The notes: generated by a model from the sequence alone, not told the origin. A stretch of DNA of 64,000 bases from Hyphomicrobiaceae bacterium (GCA_002919265.1 PKEY01000051.1:1-64000), one strand, 5' to 3'. Shown: positions 18,974-28,392, counted from the first letter of the stretch. Made by a program: numbers and translations.

Positions 18974-19840
18974 ATGGTACCGCCGAGGCTCTCAGTGGTT
19001 CAGGGTTCCAAGGACAACAAGGGTTATGACGAGGAGCCCCGCGCTGAAGATGCAGGCGCAGCAGCTCACGACAGTAATCAACCCATGGCCGCGCCGCAGG
19101 ACGTGAGAGGCAGCCCGATGGGCTTGCCCGGAAACGTCGCCGCGCTTCCTTCGGCGGACCGGCGCGAGAAGCTGCGTATGTTGGAAGCCTTGTTGTTCGC
19201 CGCCTCTGAGCCGCTCGACGAGGCGCGGCTGCGCGAGCGCCTTGGGCTGGGGGATGAGCTGCCTGCCTTGCTTGAAGAGCTGAAGGGCTTTTACGCAAGC
19301 CGCGGCATCAACCTTGTGCGCGTCGCTGGCAAATGGGCGTTCCGAACGGCGCCTGACCTCAAGCATCTGCTCGAGCAGCATGCGACCGAGGAAAAGAAGC
19401 TCTCGAAAGCGGCGCTCGAGACACTGGCCATTATTGCCTACCACCAGCCCGTGACCCGCGCCGAGATCGAGGAAATTCGCGGGGTCACGACGTCGAAGGG
19501 TACGCTCGACGTGCTGCTCGAGACGGGCTGGATCAGGCCACGCGGCCGCCGGCGGGCGCCGGGCAAGCCCATCACCTACGGCACGACGGAAGCCTTCCTC
19601 ATCCATTTCGGACTCGACAGCATCAAGGATCTGCCGGGGCTGGCCGAGCTCAAAGGCGCAGGTCTGCTCGATTCCAATCTGCCGCGGGATTTCAAGGTGC
19701 CTGAGCCGCAGGACATCGCCGCCCTTATGCCCGACGAGTTGCCGCTCGACAGCGCCGACGAAGAAGAGGAACAGGGGGAGCTGGATCTCTCTGACGCCGA
19801 GGGAGAGCCTGAAGAGGACGACGGCGAGAATCGCGACTAG
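18974..19840 (+). CDS. scpB: Segregation and condensation protein B
   Basis: Kleisin-associated winged-helix protein of condensin, 288 residues. The two tandem winged helices span about residues 62-225 (LRMLEALLFAASEPLDEARL ... GLDSIKDLPGL). The first 60 residues are an unconserved, probably disordered leader. The C-terminal 45 residues are extremely acidic (runs of Glu/Asp), a common feature of alphaproteobacterial ScpB. GAAGGAAGCGAG precedes the ATG. It follows scpA by 59 bp. Confidence 0.94.
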   Translation: MVPPRLSVVQGSKDNKGYDEEPRAEDAGAAAHDSNQPMAAPQDVRGSPMGLPGNVAALPSADRREKLRMLEALLFAASEPLDEARLRERLGLGDELPALLEELKGFYASRGINLVRVAGKWAFRTAPDLKHLLEQHATEEKKLSKAALETLAIIAYHQPVTRAEIEEIRGVTTSKGTLDVLLETGWIRPRGRRRAPGKPITYGTTEAFLIHFGLDSIKDLPGLAELKGAGLLDSNLPRDFKVPEPQDIAALMPDELPLDSADEEEEQGELDLSDAEGEPEEDDGENRD

Positions 19841-19953
19841 ATGTAGCGCGACACGGACAGAACGGATTCTGGTCAGGATTGCACTTGAGTGGTGTTGGGC
19901 AGAGTTTGGTAGGCTGGCTTCGGCGGCGTGATGAAAGAGGACGTACCCCAGCC

Positions 19954-21054
19954 TTGAGCACCGGTTTGCAACAGCCGCGCGGGCGAGCCGCCGCGACGAT
20001 TGCGGCGCGGCTGACTTTCGAGAATGTGGAGCGCCGGTTCGGCGACGTTTACGCGCTGCGAGGCGTCAGCCTCGACATCGAACCCGGCGAGATTGTCTGT
20101 CTCCTTGGGCCGTCCGGCTGCGGAAAGACGACGTTGCTGCGCATTGCGTCTGGCATCGAAAAGCCGACCGCCGGCCGTATTCTCATTAACGACTGGGAAG
20201 TTGCCGGGCCCGAACGTTTCGTGCTGCCAGAGCAGCGCAACGTCGGCCTGATGTTTCAGGACTTCGCCCTTTTCCCGCATCTTACGATTTTGGAGAACGT
20301 CGCGTTTGGCCTGAAGGCGCTGCCTGCCGCGGAAGCCGCGCGTGAGGCGCGTTCCGTGCTCGCCCGCGTGGGGCTCGAGCACTACGCCGACGCCTATCCA
20401 CACATCCTCTCTGGTGGCGAGCAGCAGCGCGTGGCGCTGGCCCGCGCCATCGTCCCACGACCGTCGGTCATGCTTATGGACGAGCCGTTTTCCGGTCTGG
20501 ACGTGCAGCTCCGCGAGACGATGCAGGAGGAGACACTGGCGCTGCTGCGCGAGACGCGCGCCACCTGCATGATCGTGACGCACCATCCGGAAGAGGCTAT
20601 GCGGCTCGGCGACCGAATTGCGGTGATGCGCCGCGGCAAGATCATCCAAGTCGGCAAGGCGGAGGAGCTTTACCACAACCCGGCTGAACTGTTCGTGGCG
20701 CGGCTCTTCTCCGAGATCAACGAGGTGCCGTGCCGGGTCGAAGGCGGAGTGTTGCGCACGCCACTTGGCAATTTCCCAACACCAGGGCTTTCGGAGGGTG
20801 AACCCGCCATTCTGTGCCTGCGCCAGAGGGCAATACGCGTGATGCCGCCGGGGTGCGGGCTTCCGGGGCGCATCGTGCAGACACGCTTTCTTGGCGATGT
20901 CGGTCTCCTGGAGATCGCCGCGGAAGGGTTTGAGCTACCACTCAAAGCACGCGTGCAAGAAAGCGAAGGTTGGAAAAGGGGCGACGAAGTCTCTATCGAG
21001 GTCGATCCGAGCCGCGTCCTCGTATTTCCCGCAGACAACTTGGAAGCAGCTTGA
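19954..21054 (+). CDS. Orphan ABC transporter ATP-binding protein (FbpC/PotA-like)
   Basis: An ATPase of about 366 residues. Walker A GPSGCGKTT, the signature LSGGEQQRVALARA, Walker B with DEPFSGLD and the H-loop VTHHPEEA are all intact. A C-terminal TOBE-like regulatory domain (about 270-366) places it with iron(III)/thiosulfate/polyamine importers of the FbpC/CysA/PotA group. No permease or binding-protein gene is next to it; it sits between scpB and tatA. The start is uncertain: TTG 19954 has AAAGAGGA 13 bases upstream, while TTG codons at 19879-19906 are in frame. The substrate is unknown. Confidence 0.85.
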   Translation: MSTGLQQPRGRAAATIAARLTFENVERRFGDVYALRGVSLDIEPGEIVCLLGPSGCGKTTLLRIASGIEKPTAGRILINDWEVAGPERFVLPEQRNVGLMFQDFALFPHLTILENVAFGLKALPAAEAAREARSVLARVGLEHYADAYPHILSGGEQQRVALARAIVPRPSVMLMDEPFSGLDVQLRETMQEETLALLRETRATCMIVTHHPEEAMRLGDRIAVMRRGKIIQVGKAEELYHNPAELFVARLFSEINEVPCRVEGGVLRTPLGNFPTPGLSEGEPAILCLRQRAIRVMPPGCGLPGRIVQTRFLGDVGLLEIAAEGFELPLKARVQESEGWKRGDEVSIEVDPSRVLVFPADNLEAA

Positions 21055-21175
21055 AACGCCTGCTTCATGATCCGATGTTGCAGGGGGCCGCGTGGCTTGC
21101 TGCTGGGGCTTGTTTCTGCAATAGTGCAGCAATTATCTGAGGCGCGGCCGGAGGCTGCGAAGGAGTTCCAAAACG

Positions 21176-21409
21176 ATGGGCGCAACCAGCATTTGGCACT
21201 GGATCATTGTTCTGTTGATCGTCGTGCTGCTGTTTGGCCGCGGCAAAATCTCCGAAATCATGGGTGACGTTGCCAAGGGCATCAAAAGCTTCAAGAAGGG
21301 CATGGCTGAGGACGAGGCTCCGGCTCCCTCCGAGAGTCCGAAGGTTATCGAGCAGTCGCCCGTGAAGCCTGTCGAGCGTGCCGAGGCCGAGAGCAGCAAG
21401 GCAAGCTGA
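21176..21409 (+). CDS. tatA: Sec-independent translocase TatA
   Basis: A 77-residue pore-forming subunit of the twin-arginine export system. It has a single N-terminal membrane helix ([15 protein letters not shown]), the conserved FGRGKI hinge, an amphipathic helix ([19 protein letters not shown]) and a short charged tail. AAGGAG lies nine bases before the ATG. It is the first gene of tatABC. Confidence 0.96.
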   Translation: MGATSIWHWIIVLLIVVLLFGRGKISEIMGDVAKGIKSFKKGMAEDEAPAPSESPKVIEQSPVKPVERAEAESSKAS

Positions 21410-21500
21410 ACAGCCGCCAGACGGCCTGAAGGCCGAGCCCGCCGGAGATGTGTGCCGGGCGGCCTGGGGCTGTCTGGTAGTGAGGGCGCGGGCGTAGCAA

Positions 21501-21947
21501 ATGTTCGACATCGGCTGGACCGAACTACTGGTTATCGGCGTGGTCGCACTTCTGGTCGTCGGACCGAAGGAGCTGCCCGCGCTTTTGCGCACTGTTGGCC
21601 GCTACGTCGGGATGATCCGGCGGCAGGCGAACGAATTTCGCGCTCAGTTTGACGAGGCCATGCGCGAGACGGAGCTGGAACAGCTCCGCAGGGAGGTGGC
21701 GGCGCTCAAGACCGAAGCCGAGTCGAGCATCCGATCAGCGGAACAGTCCCTGCAAAGCGAGATCAGCTCAGCCAAGAGCGAGTTGGACAAGGTGGCTGTG
21801 GAAAGCCCCAAATCCGATACGGCTGCGACGCCGGCCGCCTCCGCCACCCCTTCCGGCGCGGCGAATGGTGTCCATGCGGATGGCCTCAATGGGTCAGCTG
21901 AGCCCAAACCGGTTGCTTCCAGCCAAGAAGTGAAAAGCGGGATCTGA
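21501..21947 (+). CDS. tatB: Sec-independent translocase TatB
   Basis: A 148-residue receptor subunit that binds Tat substrates together with Tat[21 protein letters not shown] is the family N-terminus, followed by the GPKELP hinge and a long amphipathic helix with a probable coiled coil (about 25-100). The C-terminus is Ala/Pro/Ser-rich and probably disordered. It lies 91 bp after tatA and eight bases before tatC. Confidence 0.96.
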   Translation: MFDIGWTELLVIGVVALLVVGPKELPALLRTVGRYVGMIRRQANEFRAQFDEAMRETELEQLRREVAALKTEAESSIRSAEQSLQSEISSAKSELDKVAVESPKSDTAATPAASATPSGAANGVHADGLNGSAEPKPVASSQEVKSGI

Positions 21948-21955
21948 AGCGGCCT

Positions 21956-22774
21956 ATGACGAACTCGGATGAAGCCAAGAGGCCGGGCCAGGACGAAATC
22001 GACGCCTCCAAAGCACCGCTGATGGATCACCTGGTGGAGCTGCGCCAGCGGCTCATCTACTGTTTGTTGGCGGTCTTCATCGGCTTTGTGATCTGCTTCG
22101 CCTTCGCCGAGCAGATCTACAACATTCTGGTTCAGCCTTATCGCTGGGCGGCCGGCGCGGACACCAAGATCGACATGATCTACACGGCGCCGCACGAATT
22201 CTTCTTCACCCAGGTCAAGCTCGCGCTTTTCGGGGCAGTTTTCCTGGCGTTTCCGGTTATTGCCGTTCAGGTCTACAAGTTCGTGGCGCCGGGCCTTTAC
22301 CTCAACGAGCGGGCAGCGTTCCGGCCGTATCTCATCGCCACTCCGATCCTTTTCGTGATCGGCGCGTGTGTCGTCTACTTCATCGTCATGCCGCTGGCGA
22401 TGACGTTCTTCCTGTCGATGGAGTGGCGCACGGGTGACGTGCAGATCCACCTGCAGGCGAAGGTCAGCGAGTATCTGTCACTCATCATGGCCTTGATCCT
22501 GGGCTTCGGGGCGATCTTCCAGTTGCCCGTCATCCTTACGCTTTTGGCGCGCGCCGGGATGATCGACGCCGACGTACTGCGGGAGAAGCGGCGCTGGGCG
22601 ATCCTCGGCATTTTCGTGGTAGCCGCGATCCTGACCCCGCCTGATCCCATCAGCCAGATCTCGATGGCCTTGCCGACGATCCTGCTTTACGAGGGCTCGA
22701 TCTTCGCCGTGGACCGTGTCGTCAAAGCCCGTCAGGCGCGCGAGGCCGCCGCGGCAAGCGCTTCGACCACCTGA
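21956..22774 (+). CDS. tatC: Sec-independent translocase TatC
   Basis: A 272-residue polytopic membrane protein with six hydrophobic helices, which recognises the RR signal. The conserved cytoplasmic start [18 protein letters not shown] and the loop FxxPGLYxxERA (here [14 protein letters not shown]) are present. The last 30 residues are a charged, Ala-rich tail. It begins eight bases after tatB, so the three tat genes form an operon. Confidence 0.97.
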   Translation: MTNSDEAKRPGQDEIDASKAPLMDHLVELRQRLIYCLLAVFIGFVICFAFAEQIYNILVQPYRWAAGADTKIDMIYTAPHEFFFTQVKLALFGAVFLAFPVIAVQVYKFVAPGLYLNERAAFRPYLIATPILFVIGACVVYFIVMPLAMTFFLSMEWRTGDVQIHLQAKVSEYLSLIMALILGFGAIFQLPVILTLLARAGMIDADVLREKRRWAILGIFVVAAILTPPDPISQISMALPTILLYEGSIFAVDRVVKARQAREAAAASASTT

Positions 22775-22899
22775 TCGTCGGCGTTGTTTCCCTTTTCCGT
22801 GCCTTGCGGCGGCAGGACGGCTGGACCAGCCTGCCGCAACCGCCTATAGGTCGGCGGCGTCTCCAGAGGCCGATTAAGCAAGATCGAGGGGCAGCGCCC

Positions 22900-24180
22900 G
22901 TGTTCGACATCAAGTGGATTCGCGAAAACCCTGAAGCCTTTGACGAAGGGCTGAAGAAGCGCGGTCTCGAGCCGCTCTCGGCACGGCTTTTGGAGCTCGA
23001 CGAAGAGCGCCGGAAGACCCTGACAGCTCTGCAGGAAGCCCAATCGCGCCGGAACGCGGCCTCCAAGGAGATCGGCAAGGCGAAGGCGGCCAAAGACGAG
23101 GAGCGGGCCCAGGCCTTGATGAAGGAGGTCGCCGACCTGAAGAATGCCATTCAGGAAGGTGAGACGAAGGTCCGCGAAATCGAGGCGAAGCTCAATTCCG
23201 AGCTGGCTCAGATCCCGAACCTTCCGCTCCCCGATGTTCCGGTGGGTCCCGATGAGACCGGCAACGTGGAGGTCCGCCGGGTTGGCGAGCCGCGGAAATT
23301 CGACTTCGAGCCGAAGCAGCATTTCGAGATCGGCGAGGCGCTGGGCCTCATGGATTTCGAGACGGCGGCGAAGCTCTCGGGCGCGCGGTTTGTGGTGCTG
23401 AAGGGCGCTCTGGCGCGGCTCGAGCGGGCAATTGCGTCGTTCATGCTCGACCTTCACACGACCGAGTTCGGCTACACGGAAGCCAACCCGCCGCTGCTCG
23501 TGCGTGATGATGCCGCCTTCGGCACGGGCAACCTGCCGAAGTTTGCCGAGGATCTTTTTCACACGACCAACGGTTACTGGCTGATCCCAACGGCCGAGGT
23601 CTCGCTGACCAACTTCGTCCGCGAGCAGATCATAGATGAAGCTGCTCTGCCTATGCGCCTCACGGCCTGGACGCCGTGCTTCCGGTCGGAAGCGGGTGCC
23701 GCCGGTAAGGACACGCGCGGCATGATCCGCCAGCACCAGTTCACCAAGGTCGAGCTTGTCTCGATTACGACTCCGGAGCAGAGCCTCGCCGAGCACGAGC
23801 GCATGACGGCCTGCGCCGAGGAGGTGCTGAAACGGCTCGGCCTTCCCTATCGAACCGTGCTCCTCTGCACCGGCGACATGGGCTTTGCCTCGCAAAAAAC
23901 CTATGACATCGAGGTCTGGCTGCCAGGGCAGAACACCTATCGCGAGATTTCGAGCTGCTCCGTCTGCGGCGATTTCCAGGCCCGGCGCATGAACGCGCGC
24001 TACCGTCCAAAGGACGGCAAGCCGGAGTACGTGCACACCCTGAACGGCTCCGGGCTGGCGGTTGGCCGGACGCTGATTGCTATCCTGGAGAACTATCAGC
24101 AGGCCGACGGCAGTGTCATCATTCCAGAGGTCTTGCGTCCGTACATGCGGGGCATGGAGCGGATCACCAAGGCCAGCTGA
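22900..24180 (+). CDS. serS: Seryl-tRNA synthetase
   Basis: A 426-residue class II synthetase. The N-terminal coiled-coil arm (about residues 28-110, rich in Lys/Glu/Ala) binds the tRNA-Ser long arm. The catalytic domain carries motif 2 ([21 protein letters not shown]) and motif 3 ([19 protein letters not shown]). I chose GTG 22900 because it gives the family start [17 protein letters not shown] and has GAGGGG eight bases upstream. Confidence 0.97.
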   Translation: MFDIKWIRENPEAFDEGLKKRGLEPLSARLLELDEERRKTLTALQEAQSRRNAASKEIGKAKAAKDEERAQALMKEVADLKNAIQEGETKVREIEAKLNSELAQIPNLPLPDVPVGPDETGNVEVRRVGEPRKFDFEPKQHFEIGEALGLMDFETAAKLSGARFVVLKGALARLERAIASFMLDLHTTEFGYTEANPPLLVRDDAAFGTGNLPKFAEDLFHTTNGYWLIPTAEVSLTNFVREQIIDEAALPMRLTAWTPCFRSEAGAAGKDTRGMIRQHQFTKVELVSITTPEQSLAEHERMTACAEEVLKRLGLPYRTVLLCTGDMGFASQKTYDIEVWLPGQNTYREISSCSVCGDFQARRMNARYRPKDGKPEYVHTLNGSGLAVGRTLIAILENYQQADGSVIIPEVLRPYMRGMERITKAS

Positions 24181-24233
24181 AACGTTTGATCCCCTTTCCC
24201 CACTTCCGTTGGGGCGATGGGGAGAGGAGATAA

Positions 24234-25037
24234 ATGCGTATCCTTCTGACCAACGACGACGGTATCAACGCGCCCGGCCTTCAGGCCCTGAAAGAGATCG
24301 CGCTCGCACTGTCCGACGATGTGTGGATTGTCGCTCCGGAAATTGACCAGAGCGGCGCTTCGCACTCGCTGACGCTGCGTGAGCCGATCCGCATGCGGCG
24401 GATCGACGACAAGACCTTCGCCGTGCGTGGCACGCCGGCCGATTGCGTGATCATGGCCATTCGGCATCTGCTGCGGGACGAGCTGCCGACGCTCGTACTT
24501 TCCGGCGTGAACCGTGGTGCGAACATCGCAGATGACGTGACGTATTCGGGCACAGTGGCCGGAGCTATCGAGGGCACGTTGCTCGGTGTCCGGTCGATCG
24601 CCATGAGCCTTGCTTGCGGCAAGGACAGCGAAATCCGATGGGACACGGCGATTGCCCACGGTCCGGAAATCGTCCGCCGCCTTCTGGCCGTCGATTGGCC
24701 GGAAGGCGTGCTGATGAACGTCAATTATCCGGACTGCGCACCTGATGAGGTCGTCGGGATTGCGGTCACGGAGCAGGGCCGGCGCGACCATGATCTGATG
24801 CGCATCGACCAGCGCTTCGATACCTGGGGCAACCCGTATTACTGGCTGGGTTACGAGCGGAAGAGATCGAACCCGCGCGGTGGTACCGATCTGTGGGCCA
24901 TTTACTCCCGCCGCGTTTCGATTACGCCACTCACGATCAATCTGACCGCGCGCAATATCGCCGAAACTCTGTCGGTGCAGCTCGAGCGGGGACCGGACGT
25001 TCAGCGCGAGCCAGGCGGTGGTTCCAAGAAAAAGTAA
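24234..25037 (+). CDS. surE: 5'-nucleotidase SurE
   Basis: A 267-residue metal-dependent nucleoside monophosphatase. The metal-binding start MRILLTNDDGINAPGL includes the adjacent Asp pair D8-D9, and SGVNRGANIADDVTYSGTV forms the active site. GGGGAGAGGAG precedes the ATG. In many related genomes surE is followed by pcm and an nlpD-like gene; here it ends at a terminator, with a convergent unrelated gene. Confidence 0.95.
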   Translation: MRILLTNDDGINAPGLQALKEIALALSDDVWIVAPEIDQSGASHSLTLREPIRMRRIDDKTFAVRGTPADCVIMAIRHLLRDELPTLVLSGVNRGANIADDVTYSGTVAGAIEGTLLGVRSIAMSLACGKDSEIRWDTAIAHGPEIVRRLLAVDWPEGVLMNVNYPDCAPDEVVGIAVTEQGRRDHDLMRIDQRFDTWGNPYYWLGYERKRSNPRGGTDLWAIYSRRVSITPLTINLTARNIAETLSVQLERGPDVQREPGGGSKKK

Positions 25038-25051
25038 CCTTTTGGCTGATG

Positions 25052-25074
25052 CGGCCGCAAGGAGCGGCCGTTTT
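25052..25074 (+). terminator. Rho-independent terminator after surE
   Basis: CGGCCGC (25052-25058), loop AAGGA, GCGGCCG (25064-25070), then TTTT (25071-25074). It lies 14 bp after the surE stop and ends at the stop codon of the convergent methyltransferase gene. Confidence 0.85.
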
Positions 25075-25880
25075 CACTTGCCGGGCGGCAGTGCCAGAAG
25101 GTCTTCGTGACCTATGATGGCTACGGTGGCGGGCGACAGCCGGTCGCTCAGCCAGTTGTCAACGACCGCTTCGGGAACATGTCCGGTTTCACGAACAGCC
25201 TTCGCCCATCCGCGGACCAGTTCGTTCTTGAGCGCGGTTTGGGCATTATCGAGAACCCACGGGCTTCTGCCGCGCCGGATAACGTAGCCGTAGCGTTCAA
25301 AGGTGGCGGCCAGCGCGTCTGGTGCGTAAGGCCCCAAGGCGGGTCCAAGCCCTTTGTCCCTCCGCTGATGGTGGTTAAACGCCTTGCGCATCGCCGCATC
25401 GGCGGAATGCTCAGGCAAAAAGGCTGCGATGCCGTCGTAGCTCAGCACGGTGTAGAGGGCTGCGCCCTGCCTCGCGACAGCCGCTGCGAATTGCTCGATG
25501 AACTCCGCTGAAACGAGATCGAACAGCGCCGACGCTGTGACGAGATCCGCGCCACTGAGAAGCGACGTCCAATCGGCCTTCGCCAAATCCGCCAGCTGAA
25601 ATTCTGTTTCGATAGCCCTGCCGAATTTGGTCTCTCTGCAACGCTGTCGTGCAATGCCGAGTAAGCGCGGATCGTTGTCGACAAGCGTCCAATGCTGGTT
25701 AGGCGGAAGATCCGGCGCCAGGCTACGCAGATTGGAGCCGGTGCCGCAGCCAAGGTCTACGACCCGGATGCTCTCCCGGCCCGCAAAAGCCCGGACGCAA
25801 GCCGTCCGAACGGCATGATTGATCGCGACATGATCGACCCGTTCGCGCAGGGCCAGCCAGTCGGGCGTGAAACCGCTCAT
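25074..25880 (-). CDS. Class I SAM-dependent methyltransferase
   Basis: A 268-residue Rossmann methyltransferase with SAM motif I VVDLGCGTGSN (about residues 40-50), an acidic strand-2 end (LVDND) and a DLVTASALFDLV segment near motif IV. The substrate is not evident. The start ATG 25880 overlaps the stop of the preceding glycosyltransferase (ATGA). It is therefore the last gene of a tightly coupled operon: dehydrogenase, pterin-synthase-like protein, glycosyltransferase, methyltransferase. It probably methylates an intermediate of that pathway. Confidence 0.85.
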   Translation of the reverse strand: MSGFTPDWLALRERVDHVAINHAVRTACVRAFAGRESIRVVDLGCGTGSNLRSLAPDLPPNQHWTLVDNDPRLLGIARQRCRETKFGRAIETEFQLADLAKADWTSLLSGADLVTASALFDLVSAEFIEQFAAAVARQGAALYTVLSYDGIAAFLPEHSADAAMRKAFNHHQRRDKGLGPALGPYAPDALAATFERYGYVIRRGRSPWVLDNAQTALKNELVRGWAKAVRETGHVPEAVVDNWLSDRLSPATVAIIGHEDLLALPPGK

Positions 25881-26923
25881 GAGGCCACCTCGCGGAGGAC
25901 GTTTGCGATCCGCTGAGCTGTGGTCTCCCAACGCGTCAGGTGCTGGGCTGCCGCCCAAGCTGCATCGGCGAGCTGCCGGCGGAGGTCCTCGTCCGAAATG
26001 ATCCTGCGCAGGGCCTTCCTCAGCCGCACCACTTCTCCGGGCGGTACCTTGATGGCGGCTTCGTCAGGAACCGTTTCTGCCGCCGCGCCTCCGGTGGTGC
26101 AGACAATGGGCAGGCCGCGCGCCATGGCTTCGGTCAGCACCATCCCGAAGCCTTCGAACAGCGATGGCAGCACGAAAACATCGGCTGCTGCGTAAGCCTC
26201 TGCCACTTGCCGTCGGTCGAGCGCGCCAGCCAACTCGATGCGCCCCTCAAGACCATGGCGCGCAATGACGACCTTTAGCCTGCTCACCTCTGCCGGATCG
26301 CGATCATGCGGACCGGCGATCGTCAGTCGCCAGTCGAGATCCTGAATGCCGGCCAAAGCCTCCACGAGAAAAACAAAGCCCTTCCGCGGTGTGATCGAGC
26401 CAATGCTGAGGATTTGCAGCGGGTTTCCCGTCCCACGCGCACGCTCTGCAGGGTCCGTTCCCGGCTCGGCAACGGTGATAATGTCCACCGGCACGTCAAA
26501 TTCAGACGCAAGCAGGCGCTTGGTGAAGTCACTGGATACAACAACGCGTCTTGCAAACGCCAGCGCTCGTTTCTCCAGCTCGTTCAGCTCTCGGGCGCGC
26601 TGTTCAGATAACCCCGGCTCATAGCCGAGCGGATGGTGAACGAGGGCGACAATCGGCGCACGGACTGTGGAGATGACATCGGCAGGCATCGCGCCGAATG
26701 CGAGCCCATCGATGAAAATGACTGTGTCGCTCGGCAAGGCCGCAAGCAGCCGTTGCGTTTCTGCCAGATCCCCTGGAGTCGGATCCGGGAAGCTGCCCGG
26801 CAGGGGGAAATGCCGTGCGCGAACACCAAGCTGCGGAAGGCGGGCCAACACCTCGCGGTCGTAGGCGTAACCGCCCGTTGGCGCCCGAAGATCACCGGGT
26901 ATGGCGAAAGCCACCTCAACCAC
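25877..26923 (-). CDS. Glycosyltransferase family 4 (GT-B)
   Basis: A 348-residue GT-B glycosyltransferase. The C-terminal nucleotide-sugar domain shows the usual order SIGSITPRKGF, then FVLPSLFEGFGMVLTEAMARG and VCTTGGAAAETV, where the EGFGxxxxEA motif binds the donor. I chose GTG 26923 because GAGGG lies seven bases upstream and it overlaps the upstream gene by eight bases; a TTG at 26953 is in frame. Donor and acceptor are unknown. Its coupling to a pterin-synthase-like gene makes a pterin-type acceptor conceivable, and cyanobacteria do have pterin glycosyltransferases, but this is inference. Confidence 0.85.
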   Translation of the reverse strand: MVEVAFAIPGDLRAPTGGYAYDREVLARLPQLGVRARHFPLPGSFPDPTPGDLAETQRLLAALPSDTVIFIDGLAFGAMPADVISTVRAPIVALVHHPLGYEPGLSEQRARELNELEKRALAFARRVVVSSDFTKRLLASEFDVPVDIITVAEPGTDPAERARGTGNPLQILSIGSITPRKGFVFLVEALAGIQDLDWRLTIAGPHDRDPAEVSRLKVVIARHGLEGRIELAGALDRRQVAEAYAAADVFVLPSLFEGFGMVLTEAMARGLPIVCTTGGAAAETVPDEAAIKVPPGEVVRLRKALRRIISDEDLRRQLADAAWAAAQHLTRWETTAQRIANVLREVAS

Positions 26924-27320
26924 GGACCGGTCCCTCGTAGGAGGCGCGCGCAACGTCGGTTTCTTGAAGGGTTACGCGGATGCGCGCCAGATCCTTGCCG
27001 TCGTCGCCAAGTGCCCCTTCACGCGCGGCCTTGACCATCTGATCGAAAATATACCGGCACAGAAACTCCGTTGTCGTGAGCTTGCCCTGGAACTGGGGCA
27101 GTTCGTCGAGGTTTTGATAGGCCAGCGGTTTCAGGACATCGTGCAGCACGGACAGGGCCGCTCCGATGTCCACCACGACGTTTTGCTTCGTCAGCTCTTC
27201 GCGGAAGAAGGCGACGTCGACAACGTAGGTAGCGCCATGCAGCTTCTGAGCCGGCCCGAAGAAGGGGTCGGGCAGGCTGTGGGCGATCATTATGCGGTCG
27301 CGCACCTCGACGGCGTACAT
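26916..27320 (-). CDS. Degenerate 6-pyruvoyltetrahydropterin synthase / QueD-like protein
   Basis: A 134-residue tunnelling-fold protein related to PTPS/QueD. Two of three zinc histidines remain, H14 (MIAHSLP) and H28 (KLHGATY). The third His of the usual HGH is Ala30, the catalytic Cys four residues before H28 is Ala24, and the catalytic Asp-His pair is replaced by Ala67-Tyr68. The C-terminal Glu that anchors the pterin ring is kept (LQETDVA). Ordinary synthase chemistry is therefore unlikely; pterin binding or a different reaction is possible. AAAGGA precedes the ATG. It begins 10 bp after the dehydrogenase gene and overlaps the glycosyltransferase gene. Confidence 0.8.
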   Translation of the reverse strand: MYAVEVRDRIMIAHSLPDPFFGPAQKLHGATYVVDVAFFREELTKQNVVVDIGAALSVLHDVLKPLAYQNLDELPQFQGKLTTTEFLCRYIFDQMVKAAREGALGDDGKDLARIRVTLQETDVARASYEGPVRG

Positions 27321-27330
27321 GGCGGTCCTT

Positions 27331-28338
27331 TCACGTCACGGGTTCGGAGTAACGGATGATTGGCGCGATTTCAGGAACGGCGGGGTCCAGCAGTGTCGGC
27401 AGCCGGTTCGGCGCGTCGACGAAGTCCGTTTCGCTGGTAATGAGTGCATCCAGGCGCGGGTCTTGCAACAGCGCGAGGGCTGCTTCCAGCCGTCTCCGGC
27501 AGGACCACCGCGAGCGCCGGCTTTGCGAAACCTGCCCGACTTGCGAGGAAACAAGCTTGAGCCGCCGGCTATGAAAAGCTCCGCCCAAGGGCAGGGATAC
27601 CCGACTGCTCCCGTACCAGCTCAATTCGACGACGGTGCCTTCAACGCCTGCCGCATTGATGGCGGTGATGAGCCCTTGCTCCGTGGTGCTTGCATGGAAG
27701 ACGCAATCGGCATTGCTGGGCGTCTCATTCGGATGGGCGAAACGGGCGCCGAAGCTTTCGGCCAAAGCGCGACGCTCCGGTCGCAGATCGACCAGCGTCA
27801 CCTCGGTGCCCGGCATTTGCGCCGTAAGGAAGGCCACAAGCAACCCGACGAGCCCGCCGCCCACCACGACAATCCGATCCGCCGGACCGCAGCCCGCGTC
27901 CCAGATGGCGTTGAGGGCCGTCTCCATATTCGCCGCGAGGGTCGCGCGTCTCGGCGGCACGCCTTCCGGCACCGGAACGACGCAGCAGCTGGGCACAACG
28001 AAGAAATTTTGATGCGGATGCAACACGAATACGGTCCGACCACGGAGTTCCTCAGGCCCACCCCGTTCGACGACGCCGGTCGTGCAATAGCCATATTTAA
28101 CCGGGAATGGAAACTCTCCGGCTTGAAGAGGCGCCCGCATGCGATCCCACTCGCTCTCGGCGATGGAGCCCGATATGATCAGACGTTCCGTGCCGCGACT
28201 GACTGCGCTGAACAGCGTGCGAACAAGCACCTCGTCGCCAGCCAGCTCAGGAAGAGGCTCGGCGCGAAGCTCCACTTGACCCTTTGCGACATACCAAAGG
28301 GCGTGGGCGGAGCGTAATCCTCCCTTTGCCCCTTTCAT
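27331..28338 (-). CDS. Zinc-type alcohol dehydrogenase-like (MDR) oxidoreductase
   Basis: A 335-residue medium-chain dehydrogenase/reductase. A GroES-like N-terminal domain (about 10-120: SAVSRGTERLIISG, PFPVKYGYCTTGVVE) precedes a Rossmann NAD(P) domain (VVVGGGLVGLLVA, about 165-178). The usual catalytic-zinc Cys and His positions are not obvious, so it may be a zinc-independent reductase related to the BchC-like branch. I chose ATG 28338 because CGGAG lies eight bases upstream. It is the first gene of the four-gene minus-strand operon and starts 54 bp from the divergent mdoH. Confidence 0.85.
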   Translation of the reverse strand: MKGAKGGLRSAHALWYVAKGQVELRAEPLPELAGDEVLVRTLFSAVSRGTERLIISGSIAESEWDRMRAPLQAGEFPFPVKYGYCTTGVVERGGPEELRGRTVFVLHPHQNFFVVPSCCVVPVPEGVPPRRATLAANMETALNAIWDAGCGPADRIVVVGGGLVGLLVAFLTAQMPGTEVTLVDLRPERRALAESFGARFAHPNETPSNADCVFHASTTEQGLITAINAAGVEGTVVELSWYGSSRVSLPLGGAFHSRRLKLVSSQVGQVSQSRRSRWSCRRRLEAALALLQDPRLDALITSETDFVDAPNRLPTLLDPAVPEIAPIIRYSEPVT

Positions 28339-28392
28339 TGCAAGAACTCCGCGTCCGACGGCCGGTTGAAGCTGTTTCCGAGGAAATGCGCC

